DNA from: Rhynchopus sp. YZ270_cl-10
Taxonomy: Eukaryota > Euglenozoa > Diplonemea > Diplonemida > Diplonemidae
Length of the DNA stretch: 64,000 bases
NCBI GenBank assembly: GCA_964035575.1
Contig: OZ037892.1
Location: 496,001 to 560,000 of the forward strand
Reading direction: 5' to 3'
Shown here piece after piece: positions 42,901-54,246 of this stretch. The notes below the pieces were generated by a model. The model was given only the letters and a program-made list of their open reading frames with translations, made no database searches and was not told the DNA's origin. Each line of letters opens with the position of its first letter. Positions within the stretch are counted from its first letter, which is position 1. Made by a program: the position numbers and the translations under genes.

Positions 42901-45640
42901 TTTTGTCGCGTACAAAACGGACGCTTTTAGACGGGTCGTTTTGTCACGTACAAAACGGACGCTTTTAGACGGGTCGTTTTGTCGCGTACAAAACGGGCGC
43001 TTTTAGACGGGTCGTTTTGTCACGTACAAAACGGGCGCTTTTAGACGGGTCGTTTTGTCGCGTACAAAACGGACGCTTTTAGACGGGTCGTTTTGTCGCG
43101 TACAAAACGGACGCTTTTAGACGGGTCGTTTTGTCACGTACAAAACGGACGCTTTTAGACGGGTCGTTTTGTCACGTACAAAACGGACGCTTTTAGACGG
43201 GTCGTTTTGTCACGTACAAAACGGACGCTTTTAGACGGGTCGTTTTGTCACGTACAAAACGGACGCTTTTAGACGGGTCGTTTTGTCGCGTACAAAACGG
43301 ACGCTTTTAGACGGGTCGTTTTGTCACGTACAAAACGGACGCTTTTAGACGGGTCGTTTTGTCACGTACAAAACGGGTGCTTTTAGACGGGTCGTTTTGT
43401 CGCGTACAAAACGGGCGCTTTTAGACGGGTCGTTTTGTCGCGTACAAAACGGACGCTTTTAGACGGGTCGTTTTGTCGCGTACAAAACGGACGCTTTTAG
43501 ACGGGTCGTTTTGTCGCGTACAAAACGGACGCTTTTAGACGGGTCGTTTTGTCACGTACAAAACGGGCGCTTTTAGACGGGTCGTTTTGTCACGTACAAA
43601 ACGGACGCTTTTAGACGGGTCGTTTTGTCACGTACAAAACGGACGCTTTTAGACGGGTCGTTTTGTCACGTACAAAACGGACGCTTTTAGACGGGTCGTT
43701 TTGTCGCGTACAAAACGGACGCTTTTAGACGGGTCGTTTTGTCACGTACAAAACGGACGCTTTTAGACGGGTCGTTTTGTCACGTACAAAACGGGCGCTT
43801 TTAGACGGGTCGTTTTGTCACGTACAAAACGGACGCTTTTAGACGGGTCGTTTTGTCACGTACAAAACGGACGCTTTTAGACGGGTCGTTTTGTCACGTA
43901 CAAAACGGACGCTTTTAGACGGGTCGTTTTGTCACGTACAAAACGGGCGCTTTTAGACGGGTCGTTTTGTCACGTACAAAACGGACGCTTTTAGACGGGT
44001 CGTTTTGTCACGTACAAAACGGGCGCTTTTAGACGGGTCGTTTTGTCACGTACAAAACGGACGCTTTTAGACGGGTCGTTTTGTCACGTACAAAACGGGC
44101 GCTTTTAGACGGGTCGTTTTGTCACGTACAAAACGGACGCTTTTAGACGGGTCGTTTTGTCGCGTACAAAACGGGCGCTTTTAGACGGGTCGTTTTGTCA
44201 CGTACAAAACGGGTGCTTTTAGACGTCTCGTTTTGTCACGTACAAAACGGGCGCTTTTAGACGGGTCGTTTTGTCACGTACAAAACGGACGCTTTTAGAC
44301 GGGTCGTTTTGTCGCGTACAAAACGGGTGCTTTTAGACGGGTCGTTTTGTCGCGTACAAAACGGACGCTTTTAGACGGGTCGTTTTGTCGCGTACAAAAC
44401 GGACGCTTTTAGACGGGTCGTTTTGTCGCGTACAAAACGGACGCTTTTAGACGGGTCGTTTTGTCGCGTACAAAACGGACGCTTTTAGACGGGTCGTTTT
44501 GTCACGTACAAAACGGACGCTTTTAGACGGGTCGTTTTGTCGCGTACAAAACGGACGCTTTTAGACGGGTCGTTTTGTCACGTACAAAACGGGCGCTTTT
44601 AGACGGGTCGTTTTGTCACGTACAAAACGGACGCTTTTAGACGGGTCGTTTTGTCACGTACAAAACGGACGCTTTTAGACGGGTCGTTTTGTCACGTACA
44701 AAACGGACGCTTTTAGACGTCTCGTTTTGTCACGTACAAAACGGGTGCTTTTAGACGGGTCGTTTTGTCGCGTACAAAACGGACGCTTTTAGACGGGTCG
44801 TTTTGTCGCGTACAAAACGGACGCTTTTAGACGGGTCGTTTTGTCACGTACAAAACGGGCGCTTTTAGACGGGTCGTTTTGTCGCGTACAAAACGGGCGC
44901 TTTTAGACGGGTCGTTTTGTCGCGTACAAAACGGGCGCTTTTAGACGGGTCGTTTTGTCACGTACAAAACGGACGCTTTTAGACGGGTCGTTTTGTCACG
45001 TACAAAACGGACGCTTTTAGACGGGTCGTTTTGTCACGTACAAAACGGACGCTTTTAGACGTCTCGTTTTGTCACGTACAAAACGGGTGCTTTTAGACGG
45101 GTCGTTTTGTCGCGTACAAAACGGACGCTTTTAGACGGGTCGTTTTGTCGCGTACAAAACGGACGCTTTTAGACGGGTCGTTTTGTCACGTACAAAACGG
45201 GCGCTTTTAGACGGGTCGTTTTGTCGCGTACAAAACGGGCGCTTTTAGACGGGTCGTTTTGTCGCGTACAAAACGGGCGCTTTTAGACGGGTCGTTTTGT
45301 CACGTACAAAACGGACGCTTTTAGACGGGTCGTTTTGTCGCGTACAAAAGGGACGCTTTTAGACGGGTCGTTTTGTCACGTACAAAACGGACGCTTTTAG
45401 ACGGGTCGTTTTGTCACGTACAAAACGGGTGCTTTTAGACGGGTCGTTTTGTCACGTACAAAACGGGCGCTTTTAGACGGGTCGTTTTGTCGCGTACAAA
45501 ACGGGTGCTTTTAGACGGGTCGTTTTGTCACGTACAAAACGGACGCTTTTAGACGGGTCGTTTTGTCGCGTACAAAACGGGCGCTTTTAGACGGGTCGTT
45601 TTGTCACGTACAAAACGGACGCTTTTAGACGGGTCGTTTT
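18960..45640. repeat. Middle zone of the satellite, marked by GACGTCTCG units in higher-order blocks
   Basis: The GACGTCTCG variant is confined to this zone and the next. After a GGTGC unit it occurs at about 24311, 27199, 29289, 32481, 37193, 41183 and 44223. After a GACGC unit it occurs at 19561, 24805, 25147, 29783, 32975, 41677, 42019, 44717 and 45059. Distances are exact multiples of 38. In five blocks the two types lie 494 bp (13 units) apart, and in three of these a further copy follows 342 bp (9 units) later. Block spacings of 2888, 2090, 3192, 4712, 3990 and 3040 bp show that higher-order units of variable length were copied by unequal exchange. A second marker, GTTTTCTCGCG, recurs at 22081, 33823 and 37661, which are 309 and 101 units apart. 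Confidence 0.85.
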
Positions 45641-48600
45641 GTCGCGACAAAACGGGCGCTTTTAGACGGGTCGTTTTGTCACGTACAAAACGGGTGCTTT
45701 TAGACGGGTCGTTTTGTCACGTACAAAACGGGTGCTTTTAGACGGGTCGTTTTGTCACGTACAAAACGGGTGCTTTTAGACGGGTCGTTTTGTCACGTAC
45801 AAAACGGACGCTTTTAGACGGGTCGTTTTGTCGCGTACAAAACGGGTGCTTTTAGACGGGTCGTTTTGTCGCGTACAAAACGGACGCTTTTAGACGGGTC
45901 GTTTTGTCGCGTACAAAACGGACGCTTTTAGACGGGTCGTTTTGTCGCGTACAAAACGGACGCTTTTAGACGGGTCGTTTTGTCGCGTACAAAACGGACG
46001 CTTTTAGACGGGTCGTTTTGTCACGTACAAAACGGACGCTTTTAGACGGGTCGTTTTGTCGCGTACAAAACGGACGCTTTTAGACGGGTCGTTTTGTCAC
46101 GTACAAAACGGGCGCTTTTAGACGGGTCGTTTTGTCACGTACAAAACGGACGCTTTTAGACGGGTCGTTTTGTCACGTACAAAACGGACGCTTTTAGACG
46201 GGTCGTTTTGTCACGTACAAAACGGACGCTTTTAGACGTCTCGTTTTGTCACGTACAAAACGGGTGCTTTTAGACGGGTCGTTTTGTCGCGTACAAAACG
46301 GACGCTTTTAGACGGGTCGTTTTGTCGCGTACAAAACGGACGCTTTTAGACGGGTCGTTTTGTCGCGTACAAAACGGACGCTTTTAGACGGGTCGTTTTG
46401 TCACGTACAAAACGGACGCTTTTAGACGGGTCGTTTTGTCACGTACAAAACGGACGCTTTTAGACGGGTCGTTTTGTCACGTACAAAACGGGCGCTTTTA
46501 GACGGGTCGTTTTGTCACGTACAAAACGGGTGCTTTTAGACGGGTCGTTTTGTCGCGTACAAAACGGGCGCTTTTAGACGGGTCGTTTTGTCGCGTACAA
46601 AACGGGCACTTTTAGACGGGTCGTTTTGTCACGTACAAAACGGGTGCTTTTAGACGGGTCGTTTTGTCACGTACAAAACGGGCGCTTTTAGACGGGTCGT
46701 TTTCTCGCGTACAAAACGGACGCTTTTAGACGGGTCGTTTTGTCACGTACAAAACGGGTGCTTTTAGACGGGTCGTTTTGTCACGTACAAAACGGACGCT
46801 TTTAGACGGGTCGTTTTGTCACGTACAAAACGGACGCTTTTAGACGGGTCGTTTTGTCACGTACAAAACGGACGCTTTTAGACGGGTCGTTTTGTCACGT
46901 ACAAAACGGACGCTTTTAGACGGGTCGTTTTGTCACGTACAAAACGGACGCTTTTAGACGGGTCGTTTTGTCGCGTACAAAACGGACGCTTTTAGACGGG
47001 TCGTTTTGTCACGTACAAAACGGGCGCTTTTAGACGGGTCGTTTTGTCACGTACAAAACGGACGCTTTTAGACGGGTCGTTTTGTCACGTACAAAACGGG
47101 TGCTTTTAGACGGGTCGTTTTGTCACGTACAAAACGGGTGCTTTTAGACGGGTCGTTTTGTCACGTACAAAACGGACGCTTTTAGACGGGTCGTTTTGTC
47201 GCGTACAAAACGGACGCTTTTAGACGGGTCGTTTTGTCACGTACAAAACGGACGCTTTTAGACGGGTCGTTTTGTCGCGTACAAAACGGGCGCTTTTAGA
47301 CGGGTCGTTTTGTCACGTACAAAACGGGTGCTTTTAGACGGGTCGTTTTGTCGCGTACAAAACGGGCGCTTTTAGACGGGTCGTTTTGTCACGTACAAAA
47401 CGGGTGCTTTTAGACGGGTCGTTTTGTCACGTACAAAACGGACGCTTTTAGACGGGTCGTTTTGTCGCGTACAAAACGGGCGCTTTTAGACGGGTCGTTT
47501 TGTCACGTACAAAACGGACGCTTTTAGACGGGTCGTTTTGTCGCGACAAAACGGGCGCTTTTAGACGGGTCGTTTTGTCGCGTACAAAACGGGCGCTTTT
47601 AGACGGGTCGTTTTGTCACGTACAAAACGGACGCTTTTAGACGGGTCGTTTTGTCGCGACAAAACGGACGCTTTTAGACGGGTCGTTTTGTCACGTACAA
47701 AACGGGCGCTTTTAGACGGGTCGTTTTGTCACGTACAAAACGGGTGCTTTTAGACGGGTCGTTTTGTCGCGTACAAAACGGGCGCTTTTAGACGGGTCGT
47801 TTTGTCACGTACAAAACGGGTGCTTTTAGACGGGTCGTTTTGTCACGTACAAAACGGGTGCTTTTAGACGGGTCGTTTTGTCACGTACAAAACGGGTGCT
47901 TTTAGACGGGTCGTTTTGTCACGTACAAAACGGACGCTTTTAGACGGGTCGTTTTGTCGCGTACAAAACGGACGCTTTTAGACGGGTCGTTTTGTCACGT
48001 ACAAAACGGGCGCTTTTAGACGGGTCGTTTTGTCACGTACAAAACGGACGCTTTTAGACGGGTCGTTTTGTCACGTACAAAACGGGTGCTTTTAGACGGG
48101 TCGTTTTGTCACGTACAAAACGGGTGCTTTTAGACGGGTCGTTTTGTCACGTACAAAACGGACGCTTTTAGACGGGTCGTTTTGTCGCGTACAAAACGGG
48201 CGCTTTTAGACGGGTCGTTTTGTCACGTACAAAACGGACGCTTTTAGACGGGTCGTTTTGTCGCTACAAAACGGGCGCTTTTAGACGGGTCGTTTTGTCG
48301 CGTACAAAACGGGCGCTTTTAGACGGGTCGTTTTGTCACGTACAAAACGGACGCTTTTAGACGGGTCGTTTTGTCGCGACAAAACGGGCGCTTTTAGACG
48401 GGTCGTTTTGTCACGTACAAAACGGGTGCTTTTAGACGGGTCGTTTTGTCACGTACAAAACGGACGCTTTTAGACGGGTCGTTTTGTCACGTACAAAACG
48501 GGTGCTTTTAGACGGGTCGTTTTGTCGCGTACAAAACGGGCGCTTTTAGACGGGTCGTTTTGTCACGTACAAAACGGACGCTTTTAGACGGGTCGTTTTG

Positions 48601-51600
48601 TCGCGTACAAAACGGGTGCTTTTAGACGGGTCGTTTTGTCACGTACAAAACGGACGCTTTTAGACGGGTCGTTTTGTCGCGTACAAAACGGGCGCTTTTA
48701 GACGGGTCGTTTTGTCACGTACAAAACGGACGCTTTTAGACGGGTCGTTTTGTCGCGACAAAACGGGCGCTTTTAGACGGGTCGTTTTGTCACGTACAAA
48801 ACGGGTGCTTTTAGACGGGTCGTTTTGTCACGTACAAAACGGGTGCTTTTAGACGGGTCGTTTTGTCACGTACAAAACGGGTGCTTTTAGACGGGTCGTT
48901 TTGTCACGTACAAAACGGACGCTTTTAGACGGGTCGTTTTGTCGCGTACAAAACGGGTGCTTTTAGACGGGTCGTTTTGTCGCGTACAAAACGGACGCTT
49001 TTAGACGGGTCGTTTTGTCGCGTACAAAACGGACGCTTTTAGACGGGTCGTTTTGTCGCGTACAAAACGGACGCTTTTAGACGGGTCGTTTTGTCGCGTA
49101 CAAAACGGACGCTTTTAGACGGGTCGTTTTGTCACGTACAAAACGGACGCTTTTAGACGGGTCGTTTTGTCGCGTACAAAACGGACGCTTTTAGACGGGT
49201 CGTTTTGTCACGTACAAAACGGGCGCTTTTAGACGGGTCGTTTTGTCACGTACAAAACGGACGCTTTTAGACGGGTCGTTTTGTCACGTACAAAACGGAC
49301 GCTTTTAGACGGGTCGTTTTGTCACGTACAAAACGGACGCTTTTAGACGTCTCGTTTTGTCACGTACAAAACGGGTGCTTTTAGACGGGTCGTTTTGTCG
49401 CGTACAAAACGGACGCTTTTAGACGGGTCGTTTTGTCGCGTACAAAACGGACGCTTTTAGACGGGTCGTTTTGTCACGTACAAAACGGGCGCTTTTAGAC
49501 GGGTCGTTTTGTCGCGTACAAAACGGGCGCTTTTAGACGGGTCGTTTTGTCGCGTACAAAACGGGCGCTTTTAGACGGGTCGTTTTGTCACGTACAAAAC
49601 GGACGCTTTTAGACGGGTCGTTTTGTCGCGTACAAAAGGGACGCTTTTAGACGGGTCGTTTTGTCACGTACAAAACGGACGCTTTTAGACGGGTCGTTTT
49701 GTCACGTACAAAACGGGTGCTTTTAGACGGGTCGTTTTGTCACGTACAAAACGGGCGCTTTTAGACGGGTCGTTTTGTCGCGTACAAAACGGGTGCTTTT
49801 AGACGGGTCGTTTTGTCACGTACAAAACGGACGCTTTTAGACGGGTCGTTTTGTCGCGTACAAAACGGGCGCTTTTAGACGGGTCGTTTTGTCACGTACA
49901 AAACGGACGCTTTTAGACGGGTCGTTTTGTCGCGTACAAAACGGACGCTTTTAGACGGGTCGTTTTGTCACGTACAAAACGGGCGCTTTTAGACGGGTCG
50001 TTTTGTCACGTACAAAACGGACGCTTTTAGACGGGTCGTTTTGTCACGTACAAAACGGGCGCTTTTAGACGGGTCGTTTTGTCACGTACAAAACGGACGC
50101 TTTTAGACGGGTCGTTTTGTCGCGTACAAAACGGACGCTTTTAGACGGGTCGTTTTGTCACGTACAAAACGGACGCTTTTAGACGGGTCGTTTTGTCACG
50201 TACAAAACGGGCGCTTTTAGACGGGTCGTTTTGTCACGTACAAAACGGACGCTTTTAGACGGGTCGTTTTGTCACGTACAAAACGGGCGCTTTTAGACGG
50301 GTCGTTTTCTCGCGTACAAAACGGACGCTTTTAGACGGGTCGTTTTGTCGCGTACAAAACGGACGCTTTTAGACGGGTCGTTTTGTCACGTACAAAACGG
50401 ACGCTTTTAGACGGGTCGTTTTGTCGCGTACAAAACGGACGCTTTTAGACGGGTCGTTTTGTCACGTACAAAACGGGCGCTTTTAGACGGGTCGTTTTGT
50501 CACGTACAAAACGGACGCTTTTAGACGGGTCGTTTTGTCACGTACAAAACGGGCGCTTTTAGACGGGTCGTTTTCTCGCGTACAAAACGGACGCTTTTAG
50601 ACGGGTCGTTTTGTCACGTACAAAACGGGTGCTTTTAGACGGGTCGTTTTGTCACGTACAAAACGGACGCTTTTAGACGGGTCGTTTTGTCACGTACAAA
50701 ACGGACGCTTTTAGACGGGTCGTTTTGTCACGTACAAAACGGACGCTTTTAGACGGGTCGTTTTGTCACGTACAAAACGGACGCTTTTAGACGGGTCGTT
50801 TTGTCACGTACAAAACGGACGCTTTTAGACGGGTCGTTTTGTCGCGTACAAAACGGACGCTTTTAGACGGGTCGTTTTGTCACGTACAAAACGGGCGCTT
50901 TTAGACGGGTCGTTTTGTCACGTACAAAACGGACGCTTTTAGACGGGTCGTTTTGTCGCGTACAAAACGGGCGCTTTTAGACGGGTCGTTTTGTCACGTA
51001 CAAAACGGACGCTTTTAGACGGGTCGTTTTGTCACGTACAAAACGGGTGCTTTTAGACGGGTCGTTTTGTCACGTACAAAACGGGTGCTTTTAGACGGGT
51101 CGTTTTGTCACGTACAAAACGGACGCTTTTAGACGGGTCGTTTTGTCGCGTACAAAACGGACGCTTTTAGACGGGTCGTTTTGTCACGTACAAAACGGAC
51201 GCTTTTAGACGGGTCGTTTTGTCGCGTACAAAACGGGCGCTTTTAGACGGGTCGTTTTGTCACGTACAAAACGGGTGCTTTTAGACGGGTCGTTTTGTCG
51301 CGTACAAAACGGGCGCTTTTAGACGGGTCGTTTTGTCACGTACAAAACGGGTGCTTTTAGACGGGTCGTTTTGTCACGTACAAAACGGACGCTTTTAGAC
51401 GGGTCGTTTTGTCGCGTACAAAACGGGCGCTTTTAGACGGGTCGTTTTGTCACGTACAAAACGGACGCTTTTAGACGGGTCGTTTTGTCGCGACAAAACG
51501 GGCGCTTTTAGACGGGTCGTTTTGTCGCGTACAAAACGGGCGCTTTTAGACGGGTCGTTTTGTCACGTACAAAACGGACGCTTTTAGACGGGTCGTTTTG

Positions 51601-53923
51601 TCGCGACAAAACGGACGCTTTTAGACGGGTCGTTTTGTCACGTACAAAACGGGTGCTTTTAGACGGGTCGTTTTGTCGCGTACAAAACGGGCGCTTTTAG
51701 ACGGGTCGTTTTGTCACGTACAAAACGGGTGCTTTTAGACGGGTCGTTTTGTCACGTACAAAACGGGTGCTTTTAGACGGGTCGTTTTGTCACGTACAAA
51801 ACGGGTGCTTTTAGACGGGTCGTTTTGTCACGTACAAAACGGACGCTTTTAGACGGGTCGTTTTGTCGCGTACAAAACGGACGCTTTTAGACGGGTCGTT
51901 TTGTCACGTACAAAACGGGCGCTTTTAGACGGGTCGTTTTGTCACGTACAAAACGGACGCTTTTAGACGGGTCGTTTTGTCACGTACAAAACGGGTGCTT
52001 TTAGACGGGTCGTTTTGTCACGTACAAAACGGGTGCTTTTAGACGGGTCGTTTTGTCACGTACAAAACGGACGCTTTTAGACGGGTCGTTTTGTCGCGTA
52101 CAAAACGGGCGCTTTTAGACGGGTCGTTTTGTCACGTACAAAACGGACGCTTTTAGACGGGTCGTTTTGTCGCGACAAAACGGGCGCTTTTAGACGGGTC
52201 GTTTTGTCGCGTACAAAACGGGCGTTTTTAGACGGGTCGTTTTGTCACGTACAAAACGGACGCTTTTAGACGGGTCGTTTTGTCGCGACAAAACGGGCGC
52301 TTTTAGACGGGTCGTTTTGTCACGTACAAAACGGGTGCTTTTAGACGGGTCGTTTTGTCACGTACAAAACGGACGCTTTTAGACGGGTCGTTTTGTCACG
52401 TACAAAACGGGTGCTTTTAGACGGGTCGTTTTGTCGCGTACAAAACGGGCGCTTTTAGACGGGTCGTTTTGTCACGTACAAAACGGACGCTTTTAGACGG
52501 GTCGTTTTGTCGCGACAAAACGGACGCTTTTAGACGGGTCGTTTTGTCACGTACAAAACGGGTGCTTTTAGACGGGTCGTTTTGTCGCGTACAAAACGGG
52601 CGCTTTTAGACGGGTCGTTTTGTCACGTACAAAACGGGTGCTTTTAGACGGGTCGTTTTGTCACGTACAAAACGGGTGCTTTTAGACGGGTCGTTTTGTC
52701 ACGTACAAAACGGGTGCTTTTAGACGGGTCGTTTTGTCACGTACAAAACGGACGCTTTTAGACGGGTCGTTTTGTCGCGTACAAAACGGACGCTTTTAGA
52801 CGGGTCGTTTTGTCACGTACAAAACGGGCGCTTTTAGACGGGTCGTTTTGTCACGTACAAAACGGACGCTTTTAGACGGGTCGTTTTGTCACGTACAAAA
52901 CGGGTGCTTTTAGACGGGTCGTTTTGTCACGTACAAAACGGGTGCTTTTAGACGGGTCGTTTTGTCACGTACAAAACGGACGCTTTTAGACGGGTCGTTT
53001 TGTCGCGTACAAAACGGGCGCTTTTAGACGGGTCGTTTTGTCACGTACAAAACGGGCGCTTTTAGACGGGTCGTTTTGTCGCGTACAAAACGGGCGTTTT
53101 TAGACGGGTCGTTTTGTCACGTACAAAACGGACGCTTTTAGACGGGTCGTTTTGTCGCGACAAAACGGGCGCTTTTAGACGGGTCGTTTTGTCACGTACA
53201 AAACGGGTGCTTTTAGACGGGTCGTTTTGTCACGTACAAAACGGACGCTTTTAGACGGGTCGTTTTGTCACGTACAAAACGGGTGCTTTTAGACGGGTCG
53301 TTTTGTCGCGTACAAAACGGGCGCTTTTAGACGGGTCGTTTTGTCACGTACAAAACGGACGCTTTTAGACGGGTCGTTTTGTCGCGTACAAAACGGGTGC
53401 TTTTAGACGGGTCGTTTTGTCACGTACAAAACGGACGCTTTTAGACGGGTCGTTTTGTCGCGTACAAAACGGGCGCTTTTAGACGGGTCGTTTTGTCACG
53501 TACAAAACGGACGCTTTTAGACGGGTCGTTTTGTCGCGACAAAACGGGCGCTTTTAGACGGGTCGTTTTGTCGCGTACAAAACGGGCGCTTTTAGACGGG
53601 TCGTTTTGTCACGTAGAAAACGGACGCTTTTAGACGGGTCGTTTTGTCGCGTACAAAACGGGCGCTTTTAGACGGGTCGTTTTGTCACGTACAAAACGGA
53701 CGCTTTTAGACGGGTCGTTTTGTCGCGTACAAAACGGGCGCTTTTAGACGGGTCGTTTTGTCACGTACAAAACGGGTGCTTTTAGACGGGTCGTTTTGTC
53801 ACGTACAAAACGGACGCTTTTAGACGGGTCGTTTTGTCGCGTACAAAACGGGCGCTTTTAGACGGGTCGTTTTGTCACGTACAAAACGGACGCTTTTAGA
53901 CGGGTCGTTTTGTCACGTACAAA
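45640..53923. repeat. Right zone of the satellite, rich in 37-bp units
   Basis: Thirteen of the sixteen 37-bp units of the array lie here, near 45640, 47541, 47651, 48251, 48371, 48751, 51488, 51601, 52171, 52281, 52511, 53157 and 53531. The others are at 115, 228 and about 18961. In all but the one near 48251 the missing T turns the hairpin into a perfect 20-bp palindrome. A stretch starting at a 37-bp unit near 45640 has the same run of variants as stretches near 18961 and 48751, including a GACGTCTCG unit about 0.6 kb later (46236, 19561 and 49347). Pairs such as 47541 and 51488 (3947 bp, equal to 104 units less the five short ones) show further copying inside the zone. Confidence 0.85.
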
Positions 53924-53925
53924 CA

Positions 53926-54000
53926 CGCGTGAAAAAAGCGCGTTGAGAAGCGTCCGTTTCAGACGCGTGAAAACAATGCGTAATGAAGCGTCTGTTCAGG
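53926..54000. repeat. Two diverged 38/37-bp units at the array edge, inverted relatives of the satellite
   Basis: Two adjacent units of 38 and 37 bp each begin CGCGTGAAAA and contain a GAAGCGTC core (53926-53963 and 53964-54000). Read on the opposite strand the satellite unit contains AAGCGTCCGTTT followed by a CGTGA..AAAC stretch. The first boundary unit has the same 12-base core followed by CGCGTGAAAAC in the same register. They therefore look like old, inverted cousins of the satellite with the same period. The shared period and core are directly visible. Common descent is my inference. Confidence 0.7.
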
Positions 54001-54083
54001 ATGGTGTCAGTTGGCTACGGGAAGGGCTTTTGACTGTGGGAAGAGCGCAGTGATGGGGTACATGCTGATGAGCAAGGAGTTGA

Positions 54084-54119
54084 TAGCTATTTCCCTCCCT
54101 CCCGCCTGAGCCCGAGGGC
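54084..54119. repeat. 36-bp direct repeat, copy 1 (partner at 54677-54712)
   Basis: A 36-bp stretch beginning TAGCTATTTCCCTCCCTCCC matches 54677-54712 with one mismatch. A second shared piece, GGCAGCCCGAGGGCCA, lies at 54151-54166 and 54710-54725. The two copies thus share a composite block, with about 31 extra bases between the two pieces in copy 1. They bracket the roughly 0.55 kb between them. No target-site duplication is evident. Confidence 0.85.
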
Positions 54120-54246
54120 GCCCTTGAGGGAGGCCCAGACCTCCCGAAAGGGCAGCCCGAGGGCCATGGGGGGGAGGGATGTAGCTTTGTGACCCGAGCT
54201 GGTGGCTTTACGAACCAGACCATGTTTGTGGTTTTTTGTGCATATA

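Larger units (their letters stand above)
1..53923. repeat. Giant 38-bp tandem satellite array (about 1,419 units, open at left edge)
   Basis: The whole stretch is a head-to-tail repeat of a 38-bp unit made of a hairpin half (GTTTTGT, then CGCGT or CACGT, then ACAAAAC) and a second half running through GACGCTTTTAGACGGGTC. Complete units end at 53,906, where a partial unit begins and decays at 53,923. The span equals 1,403 units of 38 bp plus 16 of 37 bp, so there are no other net length changes and no inserted element. Units vary mainly at base 9 (A or G) and bases 21-23 (GAC, GGC, GGT). GC is about 47% with five to six CpGs per unit. Each strand has a stop (TAG forward, TAA reverse) per unit, and since 38 is not divisible by 3 every frame closes within three units. 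The array is therefore non-coding. A centromeric, subtelomeric or other heterochromatic block is plausible, but the sequence alone does not decide which. Confidence 0.99.

Noticed and set aside
1-53923. CRISPR array
   Set aside because: The repeats are directly adjacent with no unique spacers, and the window is eukaryotic.
1-53923. Telomere repeat
   Set aside because: The TTTTAGACGGG piece faintly recalls telomeric G-rich strands, but the 38-bp unit with a hairpin is not a telomere repeat and the block runs inward to genes without a terminal structure in view.
1-53923. CENP-B box in GGC/GGT units
   Set aside because: Only about seven of the nine essential positions match in the CGCGTACAAAACGGGC stretch. 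The first two T's are absent, and CENP-B boxes are known from mammals and a few others, so this is probably chance.
1-53923. Repeat protein encoded by the satellite
   Set aside because: TAG forward and TAA reverse occur once per unit. With a 38-bp period every frame is closed within 114 bp.
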